From: Nectonema munidae
Lineage: Eukaryota; Nematomorpha; Nectonematoida; Nectonematidae
Length of the DNA: 64,000 nt
Direction of reading: 5' to 3'
Assembly: GCA_030549495.1 (NCBI GenBank)
Contig: JAUIRK010000953.1
Location: forward strand, 1,020,001 to 1,084,000
Positions 23,575 through 33,926 of the stretch are shown here, in pieces (within the stretch, counting starts at the first letter, position 1; each line of letters starts with the position of its first letter). The position numbers and the translations under genes were made by a program. Under the pieces are notes generated by a model. The model saw only the letters and a list, made by a program, of their open reading frames with translations, did no database searches and was not told the origin of the DNA.

Positions 23575-25670
23575 GTTTTCAATCATCAATTTGCTAAATT
23601 CGCACTTTCAGAAGATGATGAAAAGAGTTTAAATAATTTTTCGTTTTTTACAAATTCTGTCTTTTCATTTTACGAAATCACTGTTAATGATATACTCTAG
23701 CAGTTCAAAGCTTCAGAGAAAAAGAATGTGAAGATTTTTATGGCATTTCTATGAAGATTGTTAAGTCAATCATTAACTATATCTGTGTTCCACTTTATCA
23801 TATATTTAACTCTTGTATTTCGAAAGGGATATATCCTGAAAGTTTCAAAATAGGTAAAGTTGTTCCTATTTTAAAAAAAGGCTCTCCAAACTCTGCCGAA
23901 AATTACCGCCCAATAACGCTTATTCCAACTATATCTAAAATTTTTGAAAGAATTCTTTTTTTACAAATTGATAGATATTTTGTTGAAAATTGTCTCTACT
24001 ATGAGAAGCAATTTGACTTCAGAAAAAGTTGCTCAACTGAAAATCTACATTCATTGTTAATTAATAAAATTATAGAAAATTTGGAAAATAAGTCGGATAC
24101 AATTGCTATATTTTTGGATCTGACTAAAGCGTTTGATTCTATAAGGCATAGCTTATTATTATCAAAATTGAAATCATATGGGTTTGATAGCTTGGCATTG
24201 AAGCTTGTGAAAGAATATCTGATAAACCGGAAACAGTTTGTATCAGTCAAGAATTGCTCATCCAATTTTGTTGTTTTGAATTGTGGAGTTCCACAAGGGC
24301 CTGTGATGGGCCCACTTCTTTTCAAAATATTCATTAATAATGTTTATACTTCCAATAGTAATATTGATTTCTATTTATATGCTGATGACGTGAATTTATT
24401 AATTTCATCCAACAAAATTTCATTTGATGCTAATTATTCTGCCGTTATAGATAACCTAAATAAGGTAAATATGTGGTTTTCTATGAACGCATTGTCGGTC
24501 AACAAATCCAAGTCTAAAGGAATGATTTTCTCTAATAAATTTGTTTGTAGGAATAAATTATTATCTGTTTTTGGTTTCGATTTTGTACATGAATTTAAAT
24601 TGCTTGGATTATTTATAGATAGTAATTTAAGATGGAAAGAGCACAAAAATTTCGTTTGTTCAAAGTTAGCTTCACTAGTAGGTATTTTCCGATTATTAAA
24701 GAACAAATTAAATAGAAATACTTTAATACATCTTTATAAATCATATTTTCTTCCTCATATTTTTTACAATCTTTTAAATTGGGGACACTCTAATCTATAC
24801 AATGTTTTTGTTCTTCAAAAGAAAGTGATCAGACTAATATTTAATAAGCAAAATATATCTAATACTGACAGTGTCTTTTCAAATTTTGGTTTACTTAAAG
24901 TTGAAGATATATATGAGTTAAAACTATCGCTTTTTTGTTTTAAAATGATGACTGGGTATGTTCCCTTTAACTTTATGCAATTAATTACTTTTAATTTTGA
25001 ACTAGAAAAAGGTAATCTTAGAACATCGTTGAATATGAGTTTACCTTCCTATAGATTAAAAACTCCAAACAGTCTATAGTTTGGAAATTAACACACTGTT
25101 GGAACCATAATATTGATACTTTCCAAACGTATAATACTTTTTCAAATTAAAAAAAAAAATTAAAGAATGACGCTTTAGAAAGTTATATTCCCTGATTTTA
25201 TTATTTTTCGCACTTTAATCTGAATTCTCATTTAATTTGTTAAAGTGATTAAAGTTAATCATTTAGTTTAGAGTTGTACTAGTTTTTTTGTATATATGTG
25301 TATATTATCACTTTTTCTTACTGTTCACAATTCATTTAGATATTTTATTTGTTTGTTAACATTTACTTCTTAAGATACTTCTTTTGATTTTGAAGTTTGT
25401 TTATGTGTATAGTGTTTCTAGAAGCGGGTTAGCTTTTTAACCTTTTGAAACACTTTCTTTTCACTTGCATTTTATTGTGATGATTTTATTCTTGTGTTAC
25501 ATGCATATCCATCTATATATATTCGATTATACTTATGTTTTTTTTAACAACTCTTCAATTATATATTAAACTGTTATAGTCATTTTATTTATGATTATAT
25601 CAGAGGTCTGGCAAGACCTACGGGGAGACAACTCGCAAAACTTGCCAGCCTTATTATATATTTAAATGTG
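23575..25670 (+). mobile_element. 5'-truncated CR1/Jockey-like LINE with intact RT block
   Basis: The element begins within the region before RT (about 23575), with a frame change near 23700-23730 after which EDFYGISMKIVKSIINYI leads into the long RT frame. After the stop at 25077-25079 comes a T-rich 3' UTR of about 590 bp, ending near GGCAAGACCTACGGGG and TTGCCAGCC. No endonuclease domain or RNase H is present. No target duplication was located, so the ends are approximate. Confidence 0.8.
23751..25079 (+). CDS. Non-LTR reverse transcriptase, long open fragment
   Basis: An uninterrupted 442-codon frame. NYRPITLIPTISKIFERI (residues 51-68) is the RT fingers block. FLDLTKAFD (121-129) is motif A with the first catalytic Asp, GVPQGPVMGPLLF (179-191) is motif B, and YADD (210-213) supplies the catalytic pair. 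WFSMNALSVNKSKSKGMIF and FKLLGLFIDSNLRWKEH follow as motifs D and E. The C-terminal third (LIHLYKSYFLPHIFYNLLNWG) is the usual thumb and connection of CR1/Jockey-type elements. The annotated start is simply the first Met after the frame change and is not a real translation start. All catalytic residues are present, but without an endonuclease the copy is a truncated insertion. Confidence 0.88.
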   Translation: MKIVKSIINYICVPLYHIFNSCISKGIYPESFKIGKVVPILKKGSPNSAENYRPITLIPTISKIFERILFLQIDRYFVENCLYYEKQFDFRKSCSTENLHSLLINKIIENLENKSDTIAIFLDLTKAFDSIRHSLLLSKLKSYGFDSLALKLVKEYLINRKQFVSVKNCSSNFVVLNCGVPQGPVMGPLLFKIFINNVYTSNSNIDFYLYADDVNLLISSNKISFDANYSAVIDNLNKVNMWFSMNALSVNKSKSKGMIFSNKFVCRNKLLSVFGFDFVHEFKLLGLFIDSNLRWKEHKNFVCSKLASLVGIFRLLKNKLNRNTLIHLYKSYFLPHIFYNLLNWGHSNLYNVFVLQKKVIRLIFNKQNISNTDSVFSNFGLLKVEDIYELKLSLFCFKMMTGYVPFNFMQLITFNFELEKGNLRTSLNMSLPSYRLKTPNSL

Positions 25671-25679
25671 TAAATCGTA

Positions 25680-26140
25680 AAATGCTTAAAAAATATACTT
25701 AAAATAAAAATTTTCAAAAAATATTTTACATACATATTGAAAGCCACATTTCAAAAATTCTACCTAAAAGTTCAAAAAATTTAACTTTGAAATTGCAGTT
25801 TTATTTCATAAAAACTATATGATTGGTTGAAATGTTTATGTAATATATAATAATAATACTACTACTACTACTACCAATACTACTTTTTGGAAATTTTTAC
25901 TTGTTTGATTTGAAGAAAGAATTCAACTGTTTTTCAATATTTCTTTTTCATGATATATATATCATTAGAAAGCTTATCGTTTGCTACATACTCTAGAATA
26001 ATTTATTTTTGCAAAAGTTTTAAAAAATTTTAATAAATGGACATTACTTCGAAAAATTTTGTCTAAATTTTTGAAAAAATTACGGACCACCTTTTTGTTT
26101 AAGCATAATGTGTCTTTTTTAAAAAAAAATTAAATGAAAA
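25680..26140. other. AT-rich DNA with a short (TAC)n microsatellite
   Basis: Contains a TACTACTACTAC run at about 25857-25876. Otherwise it is AT-rich with no recognised feature. Confidence 0.55.
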
Positions 26141-26149
26141 TGGTGTCAT

Positions 26150-26840
26150 TGGAAAGGTATAATCTTTGTGGTTAACATAGGCTAGGTTATACAAATAAAT
26201 ATATTTTTATTTTTCCAAAATCTGCTTTTATGTGAGGTCAGTCAAGTTTTATCTAGTTTCAAAAAATACCAATAATAATTAACGTTCTTAATTTATAAAA
26301 TATTTTTTGAATATTTAATATTCACAAAGGTAAAATATGATTTTTCACATTTTAAAATTTCATAGTTAAAGAAAACTGTCGAAAATTAATATATATTTTT
26401 TACTTTTTATGGGTCAGTAGTATAGGTCAGTATAATGTTTTTCTAATAAATTTAAAATTATTTTTGAAGTGAAAAATGTTGATCGAATGTTCAAGATTTG
26501 AAGCTATACTCTTTGTGGGTAAAATACGCTAGGTTTTACAAATAAATATATTTTTATTTTTTCAAAATCCGCTTTTATGTGAGGTCAGTCAACTTTTATC
26601 TAGTTTCAAAAAATACCAATAATTAACGTGATGAGTTTATATATTATTTCTTCAAAATTTTATATTCACAAAGGTAGAATATGGGTTTTAACATTTTAAA
26701 ATGTCATAGTTAAATAAAACTGTCGAAAATTAATATATATTTTTTACTTTTTATGGGTCAGTAGAGGTCAGTATAATATTTTTCTAATAAATTTTAAATT
26801 TTTTTTCAAGTGAAAAATGTCGATTAAATGTAAGAGTTTT
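26150..26840 (+). repeat. Tandem duplication, unit ~345 bp
   Basis: Two adjacent units share long blocks: TTTATGTGAGGTCAGTCAA (26229 and 26576), TTATCTAGTTTCAAAAAAT, ACTGTCGAAAATTAATATAT and ATGGGTCAGTA (26410 and 26754), and GGTCAGTATAAT followed by GTGAAAAATGT. The offset is 344-347 bp throughout. Divergence is modest (small gaps and scattered changes), so the duplication is fairly recent. A third partial piece of the 3' part recurs at 27755-27850. Confidence 0.85.
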
Positions 26841-27345
26841 GTTTGATAATCGTAGTCTACTTTTATTTAGTTTAGATACAACCTTTCTAATTTTTAACGA
26901 AGGGCATTCGTTTAAAATTATACCGACAGTGTGCGAAGAATAAATCACATTATTGATTGATTTTAGAGCATAATTATGCGAAGAAAGATGAACACATTTT
27001 GCATTACGCGTTTGTGAGCGCAGTGAATTCTTATCTCACATACGCTTCACCACATCTTTAGGACGCGTGTGTGGTTTTGTCGATTGAATGTACGAGTTTT
27101 GTTGGATAATCGTAGTCTACTTTTATTTAGTTTAGATACAACCTTTCTAATTTTTAACGAAGGGCATTCGTTATATTTATATCGACAGTGTGCGAAGAAT
27201 AAATCACATTATTGATTGATTTTAGAGCATAACTATGCGAAGAAAGATTAACACATGTTGCATTACGCGTTTGTGAGCGCAGTGAATTCTTATCTCGCAT
27301 AAGCTTCACCACATCTTTAGCACGCGTGTGTGTTTTATTTTATCG
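26829..27345 (+). repeat. Tandem duplication, unit ~260 bp
   Basis: GATAATCGTAGTCTAC occurs at 26845 and 27105, an offset of 260 bp. The following blocks (CGAAGGGCATTCGTT, GACAGTGTGCGAAGAATAAA, TTACGCGTTTGTGAGCGCAG, CTTCACCACATCTTTAG) repeat in the same order with few changes. A third start of the unit (GATAATCGTAGTCC) lies at 27830. The unit abuts the 345-bp array, so 26.1-27.9 kb is a composite repeat block. No protein coding is evident. Confidence 0.85.
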
Positions 27346-27349
27346 GGCT

Positions 27350-28096
27350 AGTGTACGCTTAGTTTATTTGTAGTGTTCCTAGCTTAAATCTTAGTCAAAT
27401 ATTAAAACGCTTATAACTTTCACATTTCTTAACAAAATGCATCATGCGATATACCAAATTAAAGCATTTTTTATGGGCTTTCAGAATACATTACTTATAT
27501 CACAAGTACTTAAGAAATACCTTTTACTGTTTTTATTTTCCATGGGCTTCATACCATTAATTAGCAGATAAGGGATGCATTTTAAACCAAAGCTCTTTTC
27601 ATTAGGACAAATTTTTACCTATATTATGTGACAATTTCCAGCACAATTATAAAGCGACTCTACTCTCAGAATCTAAATTTATTTGTAGATTTTTATAAAA
27701 TAGTATTAGTTTTTCCATTTTTTTTATAAATTAACCTTCGTTTTTTTTATTGGTCAGTATAATGTTTTTCTAATAAATTTAAAATTATTTTTGAAGTGAA
27801 AAATGTAGATCGAATGTACAAGTTTTGTTGGATAATCGTAGTCCAGTATTTTTTTTTTATATTTTTATAAAATCATTTTAGTTTTTGGTTTTTTATAAAT
27901 TAACATTAGTTTTTTACTTCTTTTGATTTAATCATCCAAAATTTAAGTGCGGGTTTGATTTACACTTTGATTCGAAAAAAATATGTTTTGGATAAATATT
28001 ATTTTTATTATTGTTTACTGCATATAAATTTCAAAAGAGAAGATAAATAGATCAAAATATGTGTTTTAATCAATTTTTCTCAATAAGTATTGAAGC
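27350..28096. repeat. Remainder of the composite repeat block
   Basis: Contains AAATTTATTTGTAGATTTTT at about 27676, which also occurs twice at 63482-63620, and a third partial unit of the tandem arrays (27755-27850). The part at 27350-27650 is not recognised. Confidence 0.5.
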
Positions 28097-28930
28097 TATG
28101 AGGTAGCAAAATATGAACAGAAAGTTTGATATTTTTTGATTTTTTAAAGAATATTTTTCGATTCTTTGATCACAGTATTTTATTTTGATTATTTGACAAA
28201 TATAATATTTAAAATCGTGCAAATTGCAAAGTATAGGTATTTTAAACAAAACAGTAATATATTTGAAGAAATATTTTTTCAGTATAAAGAGTTTAGAAAA
28301 CTCTTCTCTAATATGTAATGATATATTCTCATAACCTGTACGGTTGAACGCGGGTAGACAACTTGCGTGTTATCTCCAGCCCGTATATTACGATGATTCT
28401 TCTCCAACCTGTATTCTACGATGATTCATCTCCAAACTATATACTACAATGATTCATCTCCAACCTGTATACTACGATGATTCATCTCTAACCTGTATAC
28501 TACGATGATTCATCTTCAACCTGTATACTACGATGGTTTCTATTCCATGTACAAATAACTAGGGAGACAATGTTCAACTTTCTGTTCACATTCTGCTAGA
28601 TGTAAGATTTGATATACTTCATTCGGGGAGACGATGCTACATAAGTTATTACCTATATACATTATACCTGTATACTACGATGGTTCATCTCCAACCTGTA
28701 TACCGCGATAATTCATATCAAAGAATCGAAAAATATTCTTTAAAAAATCAAAAAATATCAAACTTTCTGTTCATATTTTGCTACCTCATACGATGTTACA
28801 AAAGTTATTACCTATACTTTGCAATTTGCACGATTTTAAATATTATATTTGTCAAATAATCAAAATAAAATTCTGTAATCAAAGAATCGAAAAATATTCT
28901 TTAAAAAATCAAAAAATATCAAACTTTCTT
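28097..28930. repeat. Foldback repeat with minisatellite loop
   Basis: The left arm at 28097-28245 is the reverse complement of 28806-28930 over most of its length (for example GCAATTTGCACGATTTTAAA on the right). The arm's start segment is present a second time at 28718-28791 (TTCATATTTTGCTACCTCAT). Between the arms lies a 28-bp minisatellite and unique sequence. A second, rearranged copy of the same components is at 63110-63850. No target duplication or transposase was found, so the mechanism of spread is unknown. Confidence 0.8.
28375..28545 (+). repeat. Minisatellite, 28-bp unit, about six copies
   Basis: The unit contains TGTATACTACGATGATTCAT followed by CTCCAACC. Successive CGATGATTC blocks are 28 bp apart, with one or two substitutions per copy. 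Two more partial units occur at 28672-28715 and others at 63190-63230 (reversed) and 63755-63785. Confidence 0.85.
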
Positions 28931-28989
28931 CATATTTTGCTTTGCCCCATTTCAGCCCCCTTGAAATTTAGCTTTAGCGCGGGCACTGG

Positions 28990-29990
28990 GTATACCTAAA
29001 AAAACATTATAGTCTCTTTAGGATAATCTCTAAAGAAGTCACTGTTGAATTGTTTAAAATCGTCCTTGGATTTACCAGATTTAAAGCATTTATAAATGTT
29101 TTATTATTTATTTGATATTTAAAATAAATTATAATATAAAAACAATAGAAAGAAAAAAAACAAAAAAGACTTACATATTCACAAATCAACATTTTATAAT
29201 TTTAGTAGGTTTTATTTTAATTAATAATAATTAATTAGTTGAAATTGGCACAGCTTGTAAGACCCAAGGACTTAAAAGCTGAATAATTGATTAAAAAATC
29301 AATACTTAAATTGAACAATTTTTAGAAATAATAGTAAATGTATTTAAAAAAGACCGAATATTTGCGGTCTTTCTATATAAATTTAATTTTTTCCGTCTAC
29401 TTTTTCTTTTTTTTTATTCTAGAAAATTTAAACAAAATTCACATTTATTATTTGATTTTATTTCAATATTGTTTTCTCTTTGTAAATTATTTCTCTACCA
29501 TACATACATACATTATATATTTAAAATTATGTATATTCAAAAAACATGTTTTTTTTCGAAAATTTTTTATTTTTTAAATTAAAAAAATATTTTTATTTAT
29601 ATTTTTCTTCGGATAGACATAGCCTTGATTATCGATATAACAGAAATGAAGGAAAAAACCAAACTTTTAAAATTTTTTCAATTATAAAAAATATACATAC
29701 AATAAATATAGCCATATTATATTTTTTCTGAATAAGAGACTCAAGTTCCATAAGTAAGTTAAGTTTCATTTGATTATATTCTGTTATTGCTTAGTAATTG
29801 AGTAATACTGGATTGGACAGACCCTTTAAATGTATTTATTTAAAATTTCTAAATGATTATAATTATTTCCCTGAATTATTATATATAAAATTTATGTTTA
29901 AATATTTGGTTATCCTAATATTTTTCTTAGATATTTAAATATCTAAGATTAAAATATTTAAATTTTATAAGTTCTTAATAAAAGTTGATC
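28990..29990. other. AT-rich DNA, nothing identified
   Basis: About 1 kb. Short open stretches on both strands are low-complexity Phe/Leu/Ile/Lys-rich and are not credible genes. Confidence 0.55.
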
Positions 29991-29994
29991 TTTT

Positions 29995-31270
29995 TTTTCC
30001 TGGTCAACTTGTACACAAGCCAAGCTCAATGTATCAAAAAGATGCATTACAATAGGCATATACCATTTTTCCCTCTTAAATAACTTATAAATCATGAGAT
30101 TTTGGTCCATTCTGTCTACATACTCCATATCTCGATTATGAACATTTAAAAGCGTTGGCTGATTTATTTTTATCCTACTTTTTATGTACGCGAGTATCGT
30201 GAAATTTTACTTAGTAGCTCTACACCATACTTGTTAGATCCACAAATCACAACCCAATTATCAAACCACTCACAAACGTTAAAAGAACAGGAATTATGTC
30301 GTAAAACTCCCTCTAGGTTCTTTTTAAAATCTTTTTCACTTTTTTTTTAGGAAAATTGAGCAGCCTGTTCTTTTTTTATGATAGCCGTCATGTTCTGTTT
30401 TTTTCTTTAATTATTTGAAACAAGTTCAAGGTTGAAAATAATTATCCATGACATAATGGTATGAGTTGATGATCTTCTTGTTTTTCTCAACAAAGTTGAG
30501 TACTACAGATTCCCCTAAAGTTAACCCTGTACTTCTTTTTTCCGTTTTACCTTGATAAAGATCAAATTTCACTAAATACCTAGATTGAATACAATCTGAC
30601 CATTGCTTATACCCAAACCTTTGAGGCTTTCCTTTGATGAACTGTTTCAGATGTTGATTACCATAATACGGTATCATCGTTTCATCTATAGCATGAAACT
30701 GCTACAGGAACATTTGAAGAAAAAATCTGATTTAGTTTGTCAATAATAGGCCGTATTTTGGTGAACTTATCACTTGAGTCAAGTTGATTGTTGTCTGAAA
30801 AATGTAAGTACTTTTTTATTTCATCAAACCTATCTCTCCTCATTGCCAACGATACAATTTTCACATCACAATCCTCACTCTTGTTCCAATACATGCGATA
30901 TTTAGGTAATTTATGGTAGCCCATTAGAGTGAAAATACCAAAAAAAACTTTAAATTCATCATTACTCAAGTTCAAATTAAAGTTGTTTTGCGAAGCATAA
31001 TTGTTTGTAAATGAAACAATCATGTTAAGGGAGTTTCAGTCAAAAATAGAAAAAACCCCATCAAATTCAAGTTGGCGTTATCATAATAACTTGAGTGAAG
31101 AGCTTCTTTGAATTCATTTTCATGAAAATTAACACACCCACTGTTCCAATGAAAAGACTTTTTTCTTTTAATCGGTCCGATTTGATTAGTAGTTTGCCTA
31201 TCATCATCGTGAATCACACATCTTGAAACCAAAGTTCCTTCAGCCAGCAATTGATTTCCCGTCAAATTGT
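29995..31270 (-). mobile_element. piggyBac-type transposon relic 1
   Basis: On the minus strand the DDE_Tnp_1_7 (piggyBac) transposase is readable in order from 31265: HWNSGCVNFHENEFKEAL, LMGYHKLPKYRMYWNKSED, MRRDRFDEIKKYLHFSDN and FTKIRPIIDKLNQIF. Next come AIDETMIPYYG with the first catalytic Asp (about 30690-30660), KGKPQRFGYKQW, VMDNYFQP with a later catalytic Asp (about 30450-30428), then NRDMEYVDRMDQNLMIYKL and REKWYMPIVMHLFD near 30120-30040. At least two frame changes and several stops separate these blocks, so it is inactive. TTAA-bounded ends were not identified. Confidence 0.85.
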
Positions 31271-31642
31271 CTATTTTGGGAGTCAGTTATCTTTTCTGTA
31301 TCAATAAACTCCAACAAATTATTTAAAGTATCATCCTTAAAAATGTGAGAATGCACAATATATTTTGAAATAAAAGTTTGCTTTCACAAAACAATTATTC
31401 AATGATAAGAAAAAGTAAAATTAAATATCTCATACTTCATACTAAGATTTATTTATCAAAAATATGCAGAATGTAGTAAATAAGTTTTCTTCCAACATTC
31501 TTGCTCAGAATAAATGTTATTCGAGAATGCGAAATAAACAAAACCCGAATTTTCTAACATTAAAACTCAAATTTTTATTCAAAATAATAAAAAATCCAAA
31601 GTATCAATGTAACATTTAGAGCTCAGCTAAATGTTACATTTA

Positions 31643-32114
31643 CCGTATATTTCGGTGTATACGTCGACCTTTTAGCCCCCCCCTCCCAAATTGAGAGGCG
31701 ACTTATATAACAGTAACAAAAAGCAAACCTTTAAATCTTGTGGCATATTGGTGCAGGAAACCTGGCCTAACCTTAGGCTAATACCGACGACAGCCTCGAT
31801 GCGGTAACTACCGATGTAAATACATGTAGCTACTAATAATGTAAATAGAGATTTTTTAACTATAGAGATTTATGTTAGTACTACCTCATATATTATTTCA
31901 TATTGTAAGTAGAACAAGATTTGTGATAACATACCCGTAGTCATTAATTAATGCCCGGTGTTTTATATATGCTAACTTTTACATTGCTGCTTAGGCTAGC
32001 CGATAACTTAGGCGAGTTCTGTATTTTAGAGGTCGACTTATACCTCAGATATTAGCAAAAAGCATAAAAAATTACTCTCATTTTGCAGGCGGACTTATAC
32101 ACCGAAATATACGA
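31643..32114. mobile_element. 472-bp MITE, mariner/Tigger-like, TA flanks
   Basis: The left end CCGTATATTTCGGTGTATAC and the reverse complement of the right end TCGTATATTTCGGTGTATAA are near-identical inverted repeats. Both are bordered by TA (31641-31642 and 32115-32116), and the subterminal GTCGACC/GTCCGCC also matches. No coding interior. Immediately to the right, CAGTCAACCCTCAATAATTC at 32121 looks like the end of a different Tigger-type element. Confidence 0.75.
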
Positions 32115-32119
32115 TATAT

Positions 32120-33020
32120 ACAGTCAACCCTCAATAATTCGGACGTTATGGTTAATATTTTTGTTCAGATTATGAGTTTTCTGATTTAATGAATAATTTA
32201 CTACAAGTTAGACCAGACTCTTCATAATATTTGCAAAAATATGTCAGGTCTTTGAATAGACGCTGTTTATTCATAAGAAGGAGAAGGAAAAAGTTTATTT
32301 TTCATACTCTTTTAAATAATAGTTTAATATAATTGGAAAATGCAAATAGACCAAATACTTTGATTCATAAAACACAATGTAAATGTATCAACAGTATTTA
32401 AAAAATTCTTTGAACCATTCATAAACCTTAGCTTCTTATTTTAAGTAATTATTATTAGTCAAAAGCAGAAGAATCAAATCCAAATTTATTATAAAAAGCA
32501 GATGAACTGAATTTTTCTGTCTTTAAATAAAGACATTCGGAAATAAAGAGTCAACTAAATTTTATTATAATTCAATAAGAAACAAATTTTAAAATAACTT
32601 CATTTAGATTTTAAAAATGTTTATGTATTTCCTTAAAAGAAAAATAATATCAATTTTTGAAAATAAAATCTGAAAATTTTCCAAATTTGTTCCAAAATTC
32701 ATTAATATTTTGTAAAAAAATATTCTCAACAACAGAAGTTGTATAAAAAAATTTTTTTTTATGTCTATTGACTAAAATTTTGCATTAAATTTTCTTGATG
32801 CTATAATGGCTTATTAGATCAAGGCAAAATAAGATATTCTAAATTTTATCGATGAAAAAAAATTAACAGGAACACAAACAAACTACCTAGCAATTTAAAA
32901 CTATTTCAATGTGATACTTTGACTTGATGTTTCTCTGTCAAAACTTTATCACCTGGTTTTATATTCGATGTGCTTAAACATGTTTAATGTTTTTATTTTA
33001 CATGTTACAAGCCTTATTTT
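32120..33020. other. AT-rich DNA with one Tigger-like end
   Basis: Apart from the Tigger-like terminus at 32121-32150, nothing is recognised. Confidence 0.5.
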
Positions 33021-33021
33021 A

Positions 33022-33160
33022 CTTGGGCGTGAGTAAGCTTGGTTAGGTACTGGATTTCGATAACTCAAGGTCTTGGGTTCGATCCCGCATCAAGCCTACT
33101 TTTTCATAGTTCGATACAAGCGGCGCAAATTGTGCCTTCTCGATGAAAACACTCTACAAA
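33022..33160 (+). repeat. tRNA-derived SINE (copy A)
   Basis: GTGAGTAAGCTTGGTTAGGT (A-box-like) is followed by a good B box, GGGTTCGATCCC, at 33074-33085, then the family body TTCATAGTTCGATACAAGCG, GTGCCTTCTCGATGAAAACA and CTCTAC. It is not a functional tRNA: no cloverleaf with a matching acceptor stem could be drawn. Related copies lie at 16085, 48160 and 58505. Confidence 0.7.
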
Positions 33161-33164
33161 AAAT

Positions 33165-33920
33165 ATGCAATATAAGTTGATTCAGTATAATTTAACAAAA
33201 TTTTCAGTAGTTAGTAGACAACTGAGGCATTTGAAATGATTTTATTCAAGTTATGATATAGTAATGGAATGTAAAACTTAATTCTTTTTTTTATTTTTTT
33301 GGTTCTTATTTTGTGCTATCCGCGTCGTGAAATAATTTAAGTTAATGCAAAATCAAATACCATTAACATTTTGGTATTGCTTATTTTCTTTGTTGAAGCT
33401 CGATATGTGATCCAATTTTTTCTAGAATAAAATTTTCAGATTTTTTATTGCATATTTTTTTTACAAAAATAAATCTTAAGAGAAAGTTATGAGCAATTTT
33501 TTCAATTGTGATTAATTATCCCATCACTAATGTATATCCAGAATTTTATTTTTTAGAAAAATTATAGGTTCTCATTACTTGGAAAATATCAATGTAACTA
33601 AGGATGGACTTTTAAATCAATAATTTTATTTTTTCATTTTTTTCACTAAGTAACTAAATCGATTCAGATTGTAATGTCTATTTAGGCGTATATGGTAATA
33701 GAGATGCGCTGAACATGATCTGATTTTTGAACACGTTATTTAAACCTAAAAAAATTTTTGGATTCGTCTTCAATTAATTTTTGTAGACATGACTATTTGG
33801 AGTAACAGTGAGTGTGTATTCAATTTTGATTATTTGAATTTTCCTTTAAATCTTCCACATGATATTTTTTGTTTATTTTGTAGTTTTTGACTATTTTATA
33901 ATAATAATAATAATAAAATA
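33165..33920. other. AT-rich DNA upstream of MEPCE
   Basis: Contains a short AAT-repeat at 33898-33916 just before the MEPCE start. No promoter element can be singled out. Confidence 0.5.
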
Positions 33921-33926
33921 TGTAGC

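Noticed and set aside
28375-28545. A CRISPR-like array of short repeats
   Set aside because: The 28-bp units are directly adjacent without unique spacers; the host is eukaryotic. It is a minisatellite.
29338-29731. Overlapping short Phe/Tyr-rich reading frames
   Set aside because: Low-complexity translation of T- and A-runs; no credible coding signal.
33022-33160. A functional tRNA gene
   Set aside because: There is a good B box, but no acceptor-stem pairing or anticodon arm could be drawn, and the sequence belongs to a repeated SINE family.
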